A stretch of DNA of 26,514 nt from SbD1 sp049300095 (GTDB taxonomy: Bacteria; Desulfobacterota; Syntrophobacteria; Syntrophobacterales; Syntrophobacteraceae), in the NCBI GenBank assembly GCA_049300095.1, contig JBAQYM010000029.1, positions 1 to 26,514 of the forward strand, in the 5' to 3' direction. Positions 14,667 through 23,833 of the stretch are shown here, one piece after another (position 1 is the first letter of the stretch; every line of letters starts with the position of its first letter). A program made the translations under genes and the position numbers. A model generated the notes under the pieces. The model made no database searches and was not told the DNA's origin. It worked only from the letters and a program-made list of their open reading frames with translations.

Positions 14667-17600
14667 CTAACGGCCCCGCGCATAGGGAGCAAGCGCCTTG
14701 GCGGTTAGGGAAGCGCTTCGGGCCGTCTTTACGATGTCCTCCGGCGTCCCCTGCGCGACGATCCGCCCGCCCGCGTCGCCGCTGCCCGGCCCCAGGTCTA
14801 TCACATAATCGCTCGCCCAGATAAAATCGGTATTATGCTCGATTACAAGGACCGTGTGCCCGTGGCCGGTGAGGGCCCGCAGCACGTCGAGAAGACGTTT
14901 TATGTCGGCGCGGTGAAGGCCGGTCGTGGGTTCGTCCAGGATATAGAGGGTGGCGCTCCGGCTGTTTCCCAGTTCCCCGGCAAGCTTTATGCGCTGCGCC
15001 TCGCCCCCCGAGAGCGTGGGGCTCGGCTGGCCCAGCTTGAGATAGCCGAGGCCGAGGTCGCTCAGGACGCCCAGCGGCCGCGCGATGCGCGACATGGCGG
15101 AAAAGAGCTCGACGGCCTCGTCCACCGTCATCTCCAGCACGTCGGCTATGGTCTTTCCCCGGTACCGGGCGGCGAGCGTTTCGGGGTTGAACCGCCCGCC
15201 CGAGCACGCCTCGCACGGGACGAAGACATCGGGAAGGAAACTCATCTCGACCTTTATCCGGCCCTGCCCCTTGCACGCCTCACACCGCCCGCCCTTCACG
15301 TTGAACGAGAAACGGCCCGGACCGTAGCCGCGGGTCCGCGATTCGGGAAGGAGCGCGAAAAACTTCCGGATATCGTCCCATACGCCGATATAGGTCGCGG
15401 GGTTCGAGCGGGGGGTCCTTCCGATGGGATTGTGGTCCACTTCGAGCACGCGATGCACCCTTCCGTGCCCGTTCGAGCCGTCCGCCTCCGCCGCGCCGCG
15501 CCTCCTTAAACCCTGGGCGAGGCCGTCATGGATCACCTCGTGAACCAGCGTGCTTTTCCCCGCGCCCGAGACCCCGGTGACGGTGACGAGAACGCCCAGC
15601 GGGACCCGCACGTCGATGTTCTTGAGATTTCTCGCGTTCGCCCCGGAAAACTCGATCCATCCCGACGCCCCCGCCTCTTTCCTTGCCGGAATTTCGAAAA
15701 GCTCTCCGAGGGGTTTTGCAAACCACCGGCCGGTAAGCGTTTCCTTCCTGCGGGAAAGCTCGCCGAAACTCCCCTCCGCGACGACCATTCCGCCGCCAGC
15801 CCCCGCCTCGGGGCCGAGTTCGATAAGGGTGTCGGCGCTTTTCATCGTCTCCGGGTCGTGCTCGACCACGATGACGGTGTTGCCCTTTTGTTTGAGCCGG
15901 TCCAGGCTTTCCAGGAGCTTGAGGTTGTCCGCGGGGTGCAGCCCGATGGTGGGCTCGTCGAGGATGTAGCACACCCCCCGCAGGTTCGATCCGAGCTGCG
16001 CGGCAAGGCGTATCCGCTGCGTTTCCCCCCCGGACATGGTGTCCCCCGAGCGGTCGAGCGATAAATAGTCGAGGCCGACCTTTTCAAGGAAGGAGAGCCT
16101 TTCCCCGATTTCCTTCGATATCGGGCCGCCGATGGGAAGCTCGCGCCCGGTAAACCGGAAATCCTTCCAGACCTTCCCGAAGTGGGAGACGCTGAGTCCC
16201 GCCAGGTCGAAGATGCTCCAGTCGCGAAATAATACCGACCGCGCCTGCCGGTTGAGCCTGCTTCCGCCGCATTCGGGGCAGGGCAGTTCGTCGAAGAGCG
16301 ATTTGACGTTTTTCCAGGCCTCCTCTTCCTCGGATATATGGTTGATTATCGAGAGAAGGCCGGGGAATTTTCCGCTTTTTCCCTTCAGGATAGATTCCCA
16401 TGCGGACGCGTCGATGCTGGAGAAGGGTTTTGCGGGATCGATCCCAAGGTGGCGCACCCAGAGCCGCTCGATCTTTTCCCCCTCCTTCCTGCGCGCGCCG
16501 CGCCACAAAGCGGACCGCAGCCAGGAAAGGAGGCCGTCCTTGATCGGCACGTCTGGGGACCCCGCCAGGCGCTCCGTGCTGATGCGCCGCGTCGTGCCCA
16601 GTCCCATGCACGCCGGGCAGTATCCCTGGCGGCTGTTAAACGAGAACAGCCTGGGATCGAGCGGCGCCAGACCCTTGTCGCACGCGGGGCAATAGAGGTG
16701 GCGGCTGAAGACCCTCGTTTCCCTCAATCCCGGGACTTCGAGGTGCACGATGCCGCCGCCCAGGGCAAGGCCGCGCCGCACCCCCTCGGCGATGGCGTCC
16801 ACGGTAAGGCCTTTACGGTCCAGGCCGGGCAGAAGCACTTCTATGTCGTGCTCCCTGTGCCTGGCAAGGGCGGGCACGGGATCGAGCGCGAGCAGTTTTC
16901 CGTCCACCCTCACCCGGTCGAACTTCATCCGCCGCAGCCGCACGAAGAGGTCCCTGTAGATGCCTTTGCGGCCGTGAACGAGCGGGGCAAAGAGCAGCAT
17001 GGGGCCGCTTCCGGCCTCTTCGCGGACCCTCGATATAATGCCGTCGAGGGTGAGCGGTTCGAGCTTCCTGCCGCAGTCCGGACAGTGCTGCTCGCCGAGC
17101 TTCGAGAAAAAGAGGCGGAGGAAATGATATATTTCGGTGATCGTGCCGACGGTCGAGCGCCTGCCGAAGCGGCTGGTCCTCTGCTCGATCGCAATCGTGG
17201 GGGGCAGGCCGGTGATCTGGTCCACGTCGGGCTTTTCCATTATCTTGAAATACTGGCGCACATACGAGGAGAGGCATTCGAGGTAGCGGCGCTGCCCTTC
17301 CGCGAAAAGAACGTCGAAGGCCAGCGTGGATTTCCCCGATCCGCTGAGTCCCGTCAGCACGGTCATCCCGGCGCGGGGAATGCGTATCTCGTCGATCTTG
17401 AGATTGTGCTCGCGCGCCCCCCGGACGACGATCTCGCGCTCCAGCGCCCGCGCGCCGCCGGGCCTGAAATCCGGGACCCTGCCCGGTTTTTGCGCGCCGT
17501 CTCCCGGCGGCGGGAGGTGAGACGAATATTGCGCCCGAGGCTCGGCGGCCTCCAGGAGTTCGGCTTCTTCCGGGCAACCGGCCTTCCCGAGGCACTCTTT

Positions 17601-20387
17601 CAAAAACCTTCCCGTGATGCTTCCCGGATGGGCGGCGACCGTTTCCGGAGCGCCCCGGCAGACGATGGCTCCTCCCCTTTCACCCCCCTCGGGGCCAAGG
17701 TCGATTATCCAGTCGCAGGCGGCGAGAAAATCGAGATTGTGCTCGACCACCACCACGGTATGCCCGATATCGACCAGTTTGTGCAGCACGCGGATGAGCT
17801 TTGCGATATCGTGCGGATGCAGGCCGGTTGTCGGCTCGTCGAGGATGAACAGGTTGCCCTTCGAGTCTTTCGAGTCTTTCGAGTGGTGCCCGCGCAACCC
17901 GGAATTTCCCGCATGAAGATAATGGACCAGCTTCAATCTCTGCGCCTCGCCGCCCGAGAGCGTGCTGAGGGGCTGTCCCATGCGCAAATAATCGAGCCCG
18001 ACGGCTATCACCGGCTCCAGCGAGAGGGCCAGGCGGCCGTTTTCCGGAAAGCGTTCGAGAATCTCCCGCGCGGTCATATCCAGGATGTCACCTATGGAAA
18101 TCCCCCGTACTTTTATGTCCAGGACCTCTTCCTTGAACCTTTTCCCGCCGCACTGGGGGCACCGGAGGAAGACGTCCGCCAGAAACTGCATCTCGACCCG
18201 CTCGAAACCCTCGCCGTTGCAGGTTTCGCATCGTCCTCCGGGGACGTTGAACGAAAAATGGCGGGTGGAAAAGCCTTTTGCGACGGCCTCGGGGGTCGCG
18301 GCAAGGATTTTGCGCAAAGGTTCGAGGGCGCGCGTGTACGTCAGGAGGTTCGCCCTCGGGGTGCGCCCGACCGGCTGCTGGTCGACGAGGACCATCTCGG
18401 CAACGCCGTCCCCGCCCTCCAATCCGTCGTTCAATCCCGGCGTCTCGGCCGCCCGTCCCCCGCTCCTCAGCCAGCCGTTGTAGAGCGTCTTTTCGACAAG
18501 CGTGCTTTTCCCGGACCCCGAGACGCCGCTTATCCCGACCAAGAGCCCCAGGGGGAATTCAACGTCGATCTCTTTCAGATTGTTTTCGCGCGCCCGCCTG
18601 ATAATCAGCGCATTCTTGGGGTTTGCCGCGCGGCGGGGCGCAAGCCCGGACACGACCGACATTTTCCCGGAAAGGTATGCGCCCGTGAGGCTGGGTTCGC
18701 ACCCGGCAAGACCCTCCGGGGTCCCCTGGTAGACGACCTCGCCCCCTTTTTCGCCGCCTCCGGGACCCATGTCCACCACCTCATCGCAGAAGCGGATCAT
18801 CCCGGGATCGTGCTCGACCATGACAACCGAGTTGCCCATCTCGACCAGTCGTTCGAGCTGCCCCATGAGACGCTTCTGGTCCCTGGCGTGAAGGCCGACG
18901 CTGGGCTCGTCGAGAACGTAGAGCACGTTTACCAGCGACGACCCCAGGGCGCGGGTCAGGTGCACCCTCTGCACCTCGCCGCCCGAGAGCGTCCGGGACT
19001 GCCTGTCCAGGGACAGGTATTCGAGCCCGACCGCCACAAGGAACCGCAGCCTGCCCCGGATTTCCGAGACAAGCAACCGCGCGGCGGGGTCGGCGGCAAT
19101 TTCGGGCCAATCCGGCGAGAAAAATTCACGGCACTTTTCGATGCTCCACGAGGCCACCTCGGCAATGCCGGCCCCCCTGAGCCTGTAGAGAAGCGAGGCG
19201 GGCTGAAAGCGCGACCCTCCGCAGGCGGCGCAGGGGACATAGGCGCGGTAGCGGGACAGGTAGACGCGCACGTGCATTTTGTAGGTTTTCGTTTCGAGCC
19301 ACTCGAAAAATCCCTTTATCCCGTAGTACTTTTTCGTACCGTCTACGATTTTGCGGCGATCCGATTCGTCCAGCCGCGAAAAGGGCGTGTCTATCGGGAC
19401 CCCTTCCTTGCGGCAAAATTCGAGAAGCTCGAAATATTCCTCGCGGTCGACGCCAAAAGGCTTTATCGCCCCCTGCGCTATTGTGAGCCTGTGGTCGGGG
19501 ATGACCAGGTCCATGTCCACCCCGATCGTTCTGCCGAACCCCCGGCACTGCGGGCACGCCCCGAGTGGACTGTTGAACGAGAAAAGATTCGGCGTCGCGG
19601 GAGGAATCACCGCGCTTCCGGGGCAGTCGGGGCAGCTCAGGTCGGAGCTGAACCTTCTCACGCGGTCGGGCATGACGACGACGGAAACCCGCCCATCCCC
19701 CATGCGGTAGGCCGTTGCGATGGAATCGGCAACCCGGCCCCGCTCGGCCTTGCCCCAGAGCAGCCGGTCCACGACGGCGAGGACCTCGCCCCCGGACAGC
19801 GCCTCGAGCTCGCCCTTCCCGAGGCCCTCCAGGTCGACTATGCTTCCGCCGGCAAAGATGCGCAAAAACCCCTGCGATACGAGCTGTTGCCCCCACGGCG
19901 CCCCCCGCGGGGCATCGAAGGGAAAGGTTATCAGCAGGCGGTCGTCCGCGGCGAGGTCGGAGAGCTTGTCCCGGATGGTCTCGGGCGTGTCGCCGGTCAC
20001 GGGTTTTCCGCACGTCGGGCAATGCGGGACGGCCAGGCGGGCGAAGAGGAGCTTCAGGTAGTCGTTTATTTCGGTGATCGTCCCCACCGTCGAGCGCGAA
20101 CTCCTCACGGCCGTCCCCGATTCGATGGCGATGCTCGGAGGAATGCCCTCGATGAGGTCGGCTTCCGGCGGGTCCATCCGTTCAAGGAACTGGCGCGCAT
20201 ACGGCGAGAAGGTCTCGATGTAACGGCGCTGCCCCTCGGCGTAGAGCGTATGCAGGGCGAGGCTCGACTTCCCCGAGCCGCTCACCCCGGTGAGCGCGAC
20301 CAGCCTGTTTAACGGGATATCCAGGTCTATATTTTTGAGATTATGCTGGCGAACGCCGCGAAGGCGTATAAAATCATCGGGCCCCAA
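14667..20387 (-). CDS. uvrA: Tandem-duplicated excinuclease ABC subunit A (double-length UvrA)
   Basis: A 1906-residue DNA damage sensor of nucleotide excision repair, twice the usual ~940. Two complete UvrA units are fused in one frame, about 1-935 and 985-1906, joined by a Pro/Gly-rich linker. Four ABC ATPase modules are intact: Walker A at about 34, 621, 1013 and 1605; SGGE signatures at 468, 811, 1452 and 1793; LDEP at 492, 849, 1476 and 1817. Each unit keeps its zinc-finger CXXC pairs (about 252/255-278/281 and 720/723-743/746; 1233/1236-1257/1260 and 1702/1705-1725/1728). The UvrB-binding region of unit 2 (about 1105-1235) looks canonical; that of unit 1 is more diverged. I place the start at TTG 20387, with GGGGAG eight bases upstream; an in-frame TTG at 20423 falls inside a terminator hairpin. 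UvrA normally dimerises, so one chain could act as a built-in dimer (inference). Confidence 0.93.
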   Translation of the reverse strand: MGPDDFIRLRGVRQHNLKNIDLDIPLNRLVALTGVSGSGKSSLALHTLYAEGQRRYIETFSPYARQFLERMDPPEADLIEGIPPSIAIESGTAVRSSRSTVGTITEINDYLKLLFARLAVPHCPTCGKPVTGDTPETIRDKLSDLAADDRLLITFPFDAPRGAPWGQQLVSQGFLRIFAGGSIVDLEGLGKGELEALSGGEVLAVVDRLLWGKAERGRVADSIATAYRMGDGRVSVVVMPDRVRRFSSDLSCPDCPGSAVIPPATPNLFSFNSPLGACPQCRGFGRTIGVDMDLVIPDHRLTIAQGAIKPFGVDREEYFELLEFCRKEGVPIDTPFSRLDESDRRKIVDGTKKYYGIKGFFEWLETKTYKMHVRVYLSRYRAYVPCAACGGSRFQPASLLYRLRGAGIAEVASWSIEKCREFFSPDWPEIAADPAARLLVSEIRGRLRFLVAVGLEYLSLDRQSRTLSGGEVQRVHLTRALGSSLVNVLYVLDEPSVGLHARDQKRLMGQLERLVEMGNSVVMVEHDPGMIRFCDEVVDMGPGGGEKGGEVVYQGTPEGLAGCEPSLTGAYLSGKMSVVSGLAPRRAANPKNALIIRRARENNLKEIDVEFPLGLLVGISGVSGSGKSTLVEKTLYNGWLRSGGRAAETPGLNDGLEGGDGVAEMVLVDQQPVGRTPRANLLTYTRALEPLRKILAATPEAVAKGFSTRHFSFNVPGGRCETCNGEGFERVEMQFLADVFLRCPQCGGKRFKEEVLDIKVRGISIGDILDMTAREILERFPENGRLALSLEPVIAVGLDYLRMGQPLSTLSGGEAQRLKLVHYLHAGNSGLRGHHSKDSKDSKGNLFILDEPTTGLHPHDIAKLIRVLHKLVDIGHTVVVVEHNLDFLAACDWIIDLGPEGGERGGAIVCRGAPETVAAHPGSITGRFLKECLGKAGCPEEAELLEAAEPRAQYSSHLPPPGDGAQKPGRVPDFRPGGARALEREIVVRGAREHNLKIDEIRIPRAGMTVLTGLSGSGKSTLAFDVLFAEGQRRYLECLSSYVRQYFKIMEKPDVDQITGLPPTIAIEQRTSRFGRRSTVGTITEIYHFLRLFFSKLGEQHCPDCGRKLEPLTLDGIISRVREEAGSGPMLLFAPLVHGRKGIYRDLFVRLRRMKFDRVRVDGKLLALDPVPALARHREHDIEVLLPGLDRKGLTVDAIAEGVRRGLALGGGIVHLEVPGLRETRVFSRHLYCPACDKGLAPLDPRLFSFNSRQGYCPACMGLGTTRRISTERLAGSPDVPIKDGLLSWLRSALWRGARRKEGEKIERLWVRHLGIDPAKPFSSIDASAWESILKGKSGKFPGLLSIINHISEEEEAWKNVKSLFDELPCPECGGSRLNRQARSVLFRDWSIFDLAGLSVSHFGKVWKDFRFTGRELPIGGPISKEIGERLSFLEKVGLDYLSLDRSGDTMSGGETQRIRLAAQLGSNLRGVCYILDEPTIGLHPADNLKLLESLDRLKQKGNTVIVVEHDPETMKSADTLIELGPEAGAGGGMVVAEGSFGELSRRKETLTGRWFAKPLGELFEIPARKEAGASGWIEFSGANARNLKNIDVRVPLGVLVTVTGVSGAGKSTLVHEVIHDGLAQGLRRRGAAEADGSNGHGRVHRVLEVDHNPIGRTPRSNPATYIGVWDDIRKFFALLPESRTRGYGPGRFSFNVKGGRCEACKGQGRIKVEMSFLPDVFVPCEACSGGRFNPETLAARYRGKTIADVLEMTVDEAVELFSAMSRIARPLGVLSDLGLGYLKLGQPSPTLSGGEAQRIKLAGELGNSRSATLYILDEPTTGLHRADIKRLLDVLRALTGHGHTVLVIEHNTDFIWASDYVIDLGPGSGDAGGRIVAQGTPEDIVKTARSASLTAKALAPYARGR

Positions 20388-20401
20388 TGCGAATGCTCCC
20401 C

Positions 20402-20431
20402 AAAATAAAAGGGCCGTCGGCAAAACGGCCC
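20402..20431 (-). terminator. Intrinsic terminator in the uvrA leader (possible attenuator)
   Basis: On the minus strand GGGCCGT (20431-20425) and ACGGCCC (20417-20411) form a perfect 7-bp stem with a 7-base loop, followed at once by TTTTATTTT (20410-20402). The uvrA ribosome-binding site GGGGAG begins at 20401. No minus-strand gene lies between here and mutS, so the only transcript it can stop is the uvrA leader. Confidence 0.75.
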
Positions 20432-20554
20432 GGATGTCTCTTCAATCCCCGCGGACACGGGATTTTACCCCACCGGCCGGATGTGAATGCAACTAATCAC
20501 TTGATCTTGGACCCACAATAAATAAAAATTCACCGTCCGCGGCAAATCTTACAT

Positions 20555-20560
20555 ATTATA
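20555..20560 (-). promoter_or_regulatory. Candidate -10 box of uvrA
   Basis: TATAAT reads perfectly on the minus strand at 20560-20555. The position 17 bases upstream is CCGGAT, a poor -35. A start here would give a ~160-base leader that includes the terminator hairpin at 20402-20431. Confidence 0.3.
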
Positions 20561-20617
20561 ACCCCTTTGAGTCCGCCATCCGGGATTTCTTTCGCACGAC
20601 TTCGGGACGGTGAGAAA

Positions 20618-20767
20618 CATTCACCGCAGAGTGCGCGGAGGACGCGGAGAAAGACCCGAGAAAGGCCGGGGCGGGCTGGGGAAGGGGAAAAGGGATTTCG
20701 CCGTGATAGCATGAAACTAATTTTAGCTATCTTCTTCTCCGCGCTCTCTGCGTCTCCGCGGTGAATG
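20618..20767. repeat. Imperfect inverted repeat between uvrA and mutS
   Basis: The left arm 20618-20653 (CATTCACCGCAGAG... GCGGAGAAAG) and right arm 20731-20767 (CTTCTTCTCCGCG... GGTGAATG) are imperfect reverse complements about 77 bases apart. Both belong to a TTCACCGCNGAG-type dispersed repeat. The flanking 20432-20617 is AT-rich and holds the uvrA leader; no gene is seen in the gap 20432-20813. Confidence 0.85.
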
Positions 20768-20813
20768 CTTTTGACCTTTTTCAAGACCGCCACAGAATCA
20801 GAATCGGGAACGC

Positions 20814-23495
20814 ATGAACACTCTTACCCCCATGATGCGGCAGTATCTCGAAATAAAGGCTAAGTACCCCGAGGCCCTGCTGCTCTATCGGATGGGGGAC
20901 TTTTACGAAATGTTCCTGGACGATGCGGTTACGGCCTCGAAGGTGCTCGAAATCGCCCTCACCTCGCGCGACAGGCAGGCCGAAAACCCGGTCCCCATGT
21001 GCGGGGTGCCCTACCACGCGGCGGAAGGATACATCGCCAAGCTCATCTCAGCCGGCTTCAAGGTTGCGGTCTGCGACCAGGTGGAAGACCCGAAGAAGGC
21101 CAAGGGGCTCGTCCGGCGCGAAGTGACCCGCGTCCTGACCCCGGGGCTCATCCTGGATAATCAGAACCTCACGTCCAACCAGCCCAACTACCTTGCCGCG
21201 GTGGCGTCGCCGGGGCGGGGAAAGCCCGTGGGGCTCGCCTATCTCGACATCTCGACGGCCGAATTCCGGGTCACGGAAGTCGATTCCGAGGATCTGCTCG
21301 CCGATGAGCTTATCCGCATCGCCCCCAGCGAGGTCCTGCTGCCCGAAGGCGACGGGCCGGAATGGCCGAAATCCCTCGCGAACCGAATCGATGCCGTCAT
21401 CACCCACATCGACCCGGTCCATTTCGACAGGCGAAGGGCGGTCGAGCTTCTCACGTCCCATTTTCGGGTACATTCCCTCGAAGGGTTCGGCATAAACGGG
21501 ATGGGAGCGGCGATCCAGGCCGCGGGCGCGGTGCTCGCCTATTCGCGCGAAAATCTTTTCGGCTCCTGCGATCACGTCAGGACGCTCATCCCCTACAGCC
21601 GCTCGGAATTCATGGTCCTTGACGACGCCACGGTGCGAAATCTCGAAATATTCTACTCGGCAAGCTTCCAGGGTCGGAAAGGGTCGCTTCTGGGCACGAT
21701 CGACCACACGAAAACGGCGATGGGCGGCAGAAGGCTCCAGCAATGGCTGCGCTACCCGCTGCTCGATCTTGCCGCGCTCGAACTGCGCCAGGAAGCGGTC
21801 GCCGAGTTCGTCGCCAAAAGCGATATCCGGGCGGACCTGCTCGGGGCGCTTGAAAACATCAACGATATCGAGCGCCTGAACGGCCGCAACAGCACCGGAA
21901 TCTCGACGCCGCGCGATCTCATCGGCATGAAGAGGTCCTTCCAGGCCCTGCCCCGGATCGGGGAGCTACTCTCGATGTGCGAAAGCCCCCTCGCGGCGCG
22001 CCTTGCCGGCGAGTGGGACACCCTGGACGACCTCTCGGAGACCCTCGAAGCCGCCCTTTCCGACCCGCCTCCGGCCGCGCTTGCCTCGGGCGGCGCGATC
22101 AATCAGGGCTTCGACCCCGAACTCGACCATTATATCCGCCTGAGCCGCGACGCGAAGGGCTGGATGGCCGAATACGAGGCCCTTCAGAGGCGGGAGACGG
22201 GCATCTCCTCGCTCAAAGTGCGGTTTAACAAGGTATTCGGATACTACATCGAGATTTCGCGCTCGAACCTCGCCTCCGTCCCCGAGCACTATTTCCGCAA
22301 ACAAACCCTGGTAAACGCCGAGAGATATATTACCGAAGAGCTCAAGGACTTCGAGGTCCAGGTGCTCGAAGCCGACGAAAAACGGCTCGATCTCGAGCAG
22401 CGCATCTTCCTTCAGATGCGCGAGGCGGTTGCCGCCCAAAGCGCCCGCATCCAGGAAACGGCCGACAGGGTCGCGACCCTTGACTGCATCGCCTCCCTTG
22501 CCGAAGTCGCCGCCCGGTTCGACTACTGCCGCCCGGAACTCGACTCGGGCGACTCCCTCCACATCCGCGACGGCCGCCATCCGGTAATCGAGCACTTTCT
22601 CGACGACGGGGGATTTGTCCCCAACGATCTGGACATGGACCAGGAAGGCCAGGAAGTTCTTATCATCACCGGGCCGAACATGGCGGGCAAATCCACGATT
22701 CTGCGGCAGGCCGCGCTGATCGTCCTGCTTGCCCAGATCGGCGGCTTCGTCCCCGCTTCCCATGCGAAAATAGGCCTTGTGGACCGCATCTTTACGCGCG
22801 TGGGCGCATCGGACGACCTGGCGCGGGGCCGGTCCACCTTTATGGTCGAGATGCAGGAAACGGCCAACATTTTGCACCAGGCGACCCCGCGCAGCCTCGT
22901 CATACTCGATGAAATCGGCCGGGGCACCAGCACCTTCGACGGGATGAGCATCGCGTGGGCGGTTGCCGAGTTTTTGCACGACTTTCAGGATAAGGGCGTC
23001 AAGACGCTTTTCGCCACGCATTACCATGAGCTGACCGAGCTTGCCCGCAGCCGCCCGCGCGTAAAAAATTTCAACGTCGCGATACGCGAATGGCAGCAGG
23101 AAATTCTTTTTTTCCACAAACTCACGCCCGGAAGCTCGAACCGGAGCTACGGGATACAGGTGGCCCGGCTGGCGGGCCTTCCCGAAGAGATCACCGAGCG
23201 GGCGCGCGAGATTCTTTCGCAGCTCGAAGGAGGGCAAGCCTCCCCTCTTTCGGGGCCGGGTCCGAAAATGATACAATATCGTTCCGCCAAAGCCGTCGAA
23301 CCCGGCGTTCAGCTCTCGCTTTTCGCGCCGGCGTCCGACCGCGTAAAAGACAAGATCGCCGGTCTCGACCTCGACCGCATGTCGCCCCTGGATGCACTCC
23401 AGACGCTGCATGCGCTCAAAGACGAGGTGCTCCTGGCAGACAAGGCCAAACCGGGCGGAACAGGCCGCAAAATTGCCCGGCGGGGAAAAAAGTAG
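20814..23495 (+). CDS. mutS: DNA mismatch repair protein MutS
   Basis: An 893-residue MutS1-type mismatch sensor. The mismatch-intercalating Phe-X-Glu motif is F30 and E32 in GDFYEMF. Connector, lever and clamp domains follow (about 120-570). The ATPase domain holds Walker A GPNMAGKST (620-628), the ARGRSTFMVEM segment, Walker B ILDE (697-700) with GRGTSTFDG, and ATHYHEL. Near the C-terminus QLSLF (833-837) is a canonical beta-clamp-binding motif. The C-terminal helix-turn-helix region for tetramerisation is present (about 855-875), followed by a basic tail. The length is normal for the family. The ATG at 20814 has a weak GGGAA upstream, but the protein starts at the usual position. It is divergent from uvrA, and no mutL is in the window. 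Confidence 0.97.
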   Translation: MNTLTPMMRQYLEIKAKYPEALLLYRMGDFYEMFLDDAVTASKVLEIALTSRDRQAENPVPMCGVPYHAAEGYIAKLISAGFKVAVCDQVEDPKKAKGLVRREVTRVLTPGLILDNQNLTSNQPNYLAAVASPGRGKPVGLAYLDISTAEFRVTEVDSEDLLADELIRIAPSEVLLPEGDGPEWPKSLANRIDAVITHIDPVHFDRRRAVELLTSHFRVHSLEGFGINGMGAAIQAAGAVLAYSRENLFGSCDHVRTLIPYSRSEFMVLDDATVRNLEIFYSASFQGRKGSLLGTIDHTKTAMGGRRLQQWLRYPLLDLAALELRQEAVAEFVAKSDIRADLLGALENINDIERLNGRNSTGISTPRDLIGMKRSFQALPRIGELLSMCESPLAARLAGEWDTLDDLSETLEAALSDPPPAALASGGAINQGFDPELDHYIRLSRDAKGWMAEYEALQRRETGISSLKVRFNKVFGYYIEISRSNLASVPEHYFRKQTLVNAERYITEELKDFEVQVLEADEKRLDLEQRIFLQMREAVAAQSARIQETADRVATLDCIASLAEVAARFDYCRPELDSGDSLHIRDGRHPVIEHFLDDGGFVPNDLDMDQEGQEVLIITGPNMAGKSTILRQAALIVLLAQIGGFVPASHAKIGLVDRIFTRVGASDDLARGRSTFMVEMQETANILHQATPRSLVILDEIGRGTSTFDGMSIAWAVAEFLHDFQDKGVKTLFATHYHELTELARSRPRVKNFNVAIREWQQEILFFHKLTPGSSNRSYGIQVARLAGLPEEITERAREILSQLEGGQASPLSGPGPKMIQYRSAKAVEPGVQLSLFAPASDRVKDKIAGLDLDRMSPLDALQTLHALKDEVLLADKAKPGGTGRKIARRGKK

Positions 23496-23590
23496 GACCC
23501 CCACGCCGCGTTTTCTTTCCAATTTTGCGGCAATGGCTTAATAGATTATCTCATGAATTGGGCGGCGTCTTCATGGCGGCTGAGTCAGGG

Positions 23591-23757
23591 CCAATGAACC
23601 CTTCGTGCTCCTCGTGAGCTTCGTGGTAAAGACTGAAATGGTCAACCACGAGGAACACGAAGCACACGAAGAGCACGAAGCACACGAAGAGCACGAAGAG
23701 CACGAAAATGAAATGCGACTAACAATTTCTGACCGTATTTGTCACGATGGACACTTA
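23591..23757 (+). repeat. CACGAA/TTCGTG repeat element, copy B
   Basis: This is the same element as 11466-11596, in the opposite orientation. CCAATGA(A/C)CCCTTCGTG begins it, and TTCGTG units, the conserved loop (GAAATGGTCAACCACGA) and about seven CACGAA units follow, against three in copy A. The shared body ends at ATGGACACTTA. The frame through it encodes a false His/Glu-rich peptide. Confidence 0.85.
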
Positions 23758-23833
23758 GATTACAGGGAGTCTTCTTCGATCCCACGCTCATGGGTCTGTT
23801 GCCGGAATAAGGAATTGCTGAAAAAGCTCTCGC

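Noticed and set aside
14347..14824. Ser/His/Thr-rich protein over the heptamer array
   Set aside because: It arises from a 7-bp repeat read in three frames and then runs antisense into uvrA.
16338..20312. 1324-codon plus-strand open frame opposite uvrA
   Set aside because: It is a long antisense shadow caused by high-GC codon usage; the minus strand shows clear UvrA motifs throughout.
20388..20423. Upstream TTG at 20423 as the uvrA start
   Set aside because: It lies inside the terminator loop and lacks a ribosome-binding site; TTG 20387 has GGGGAG at good spacing.
21966..23522. 518-codon minus-strand open frame opposite mutS
   Set aside because: The plus strand encodes the complete MutS ATPase domain here, so this is an antisense shadow.
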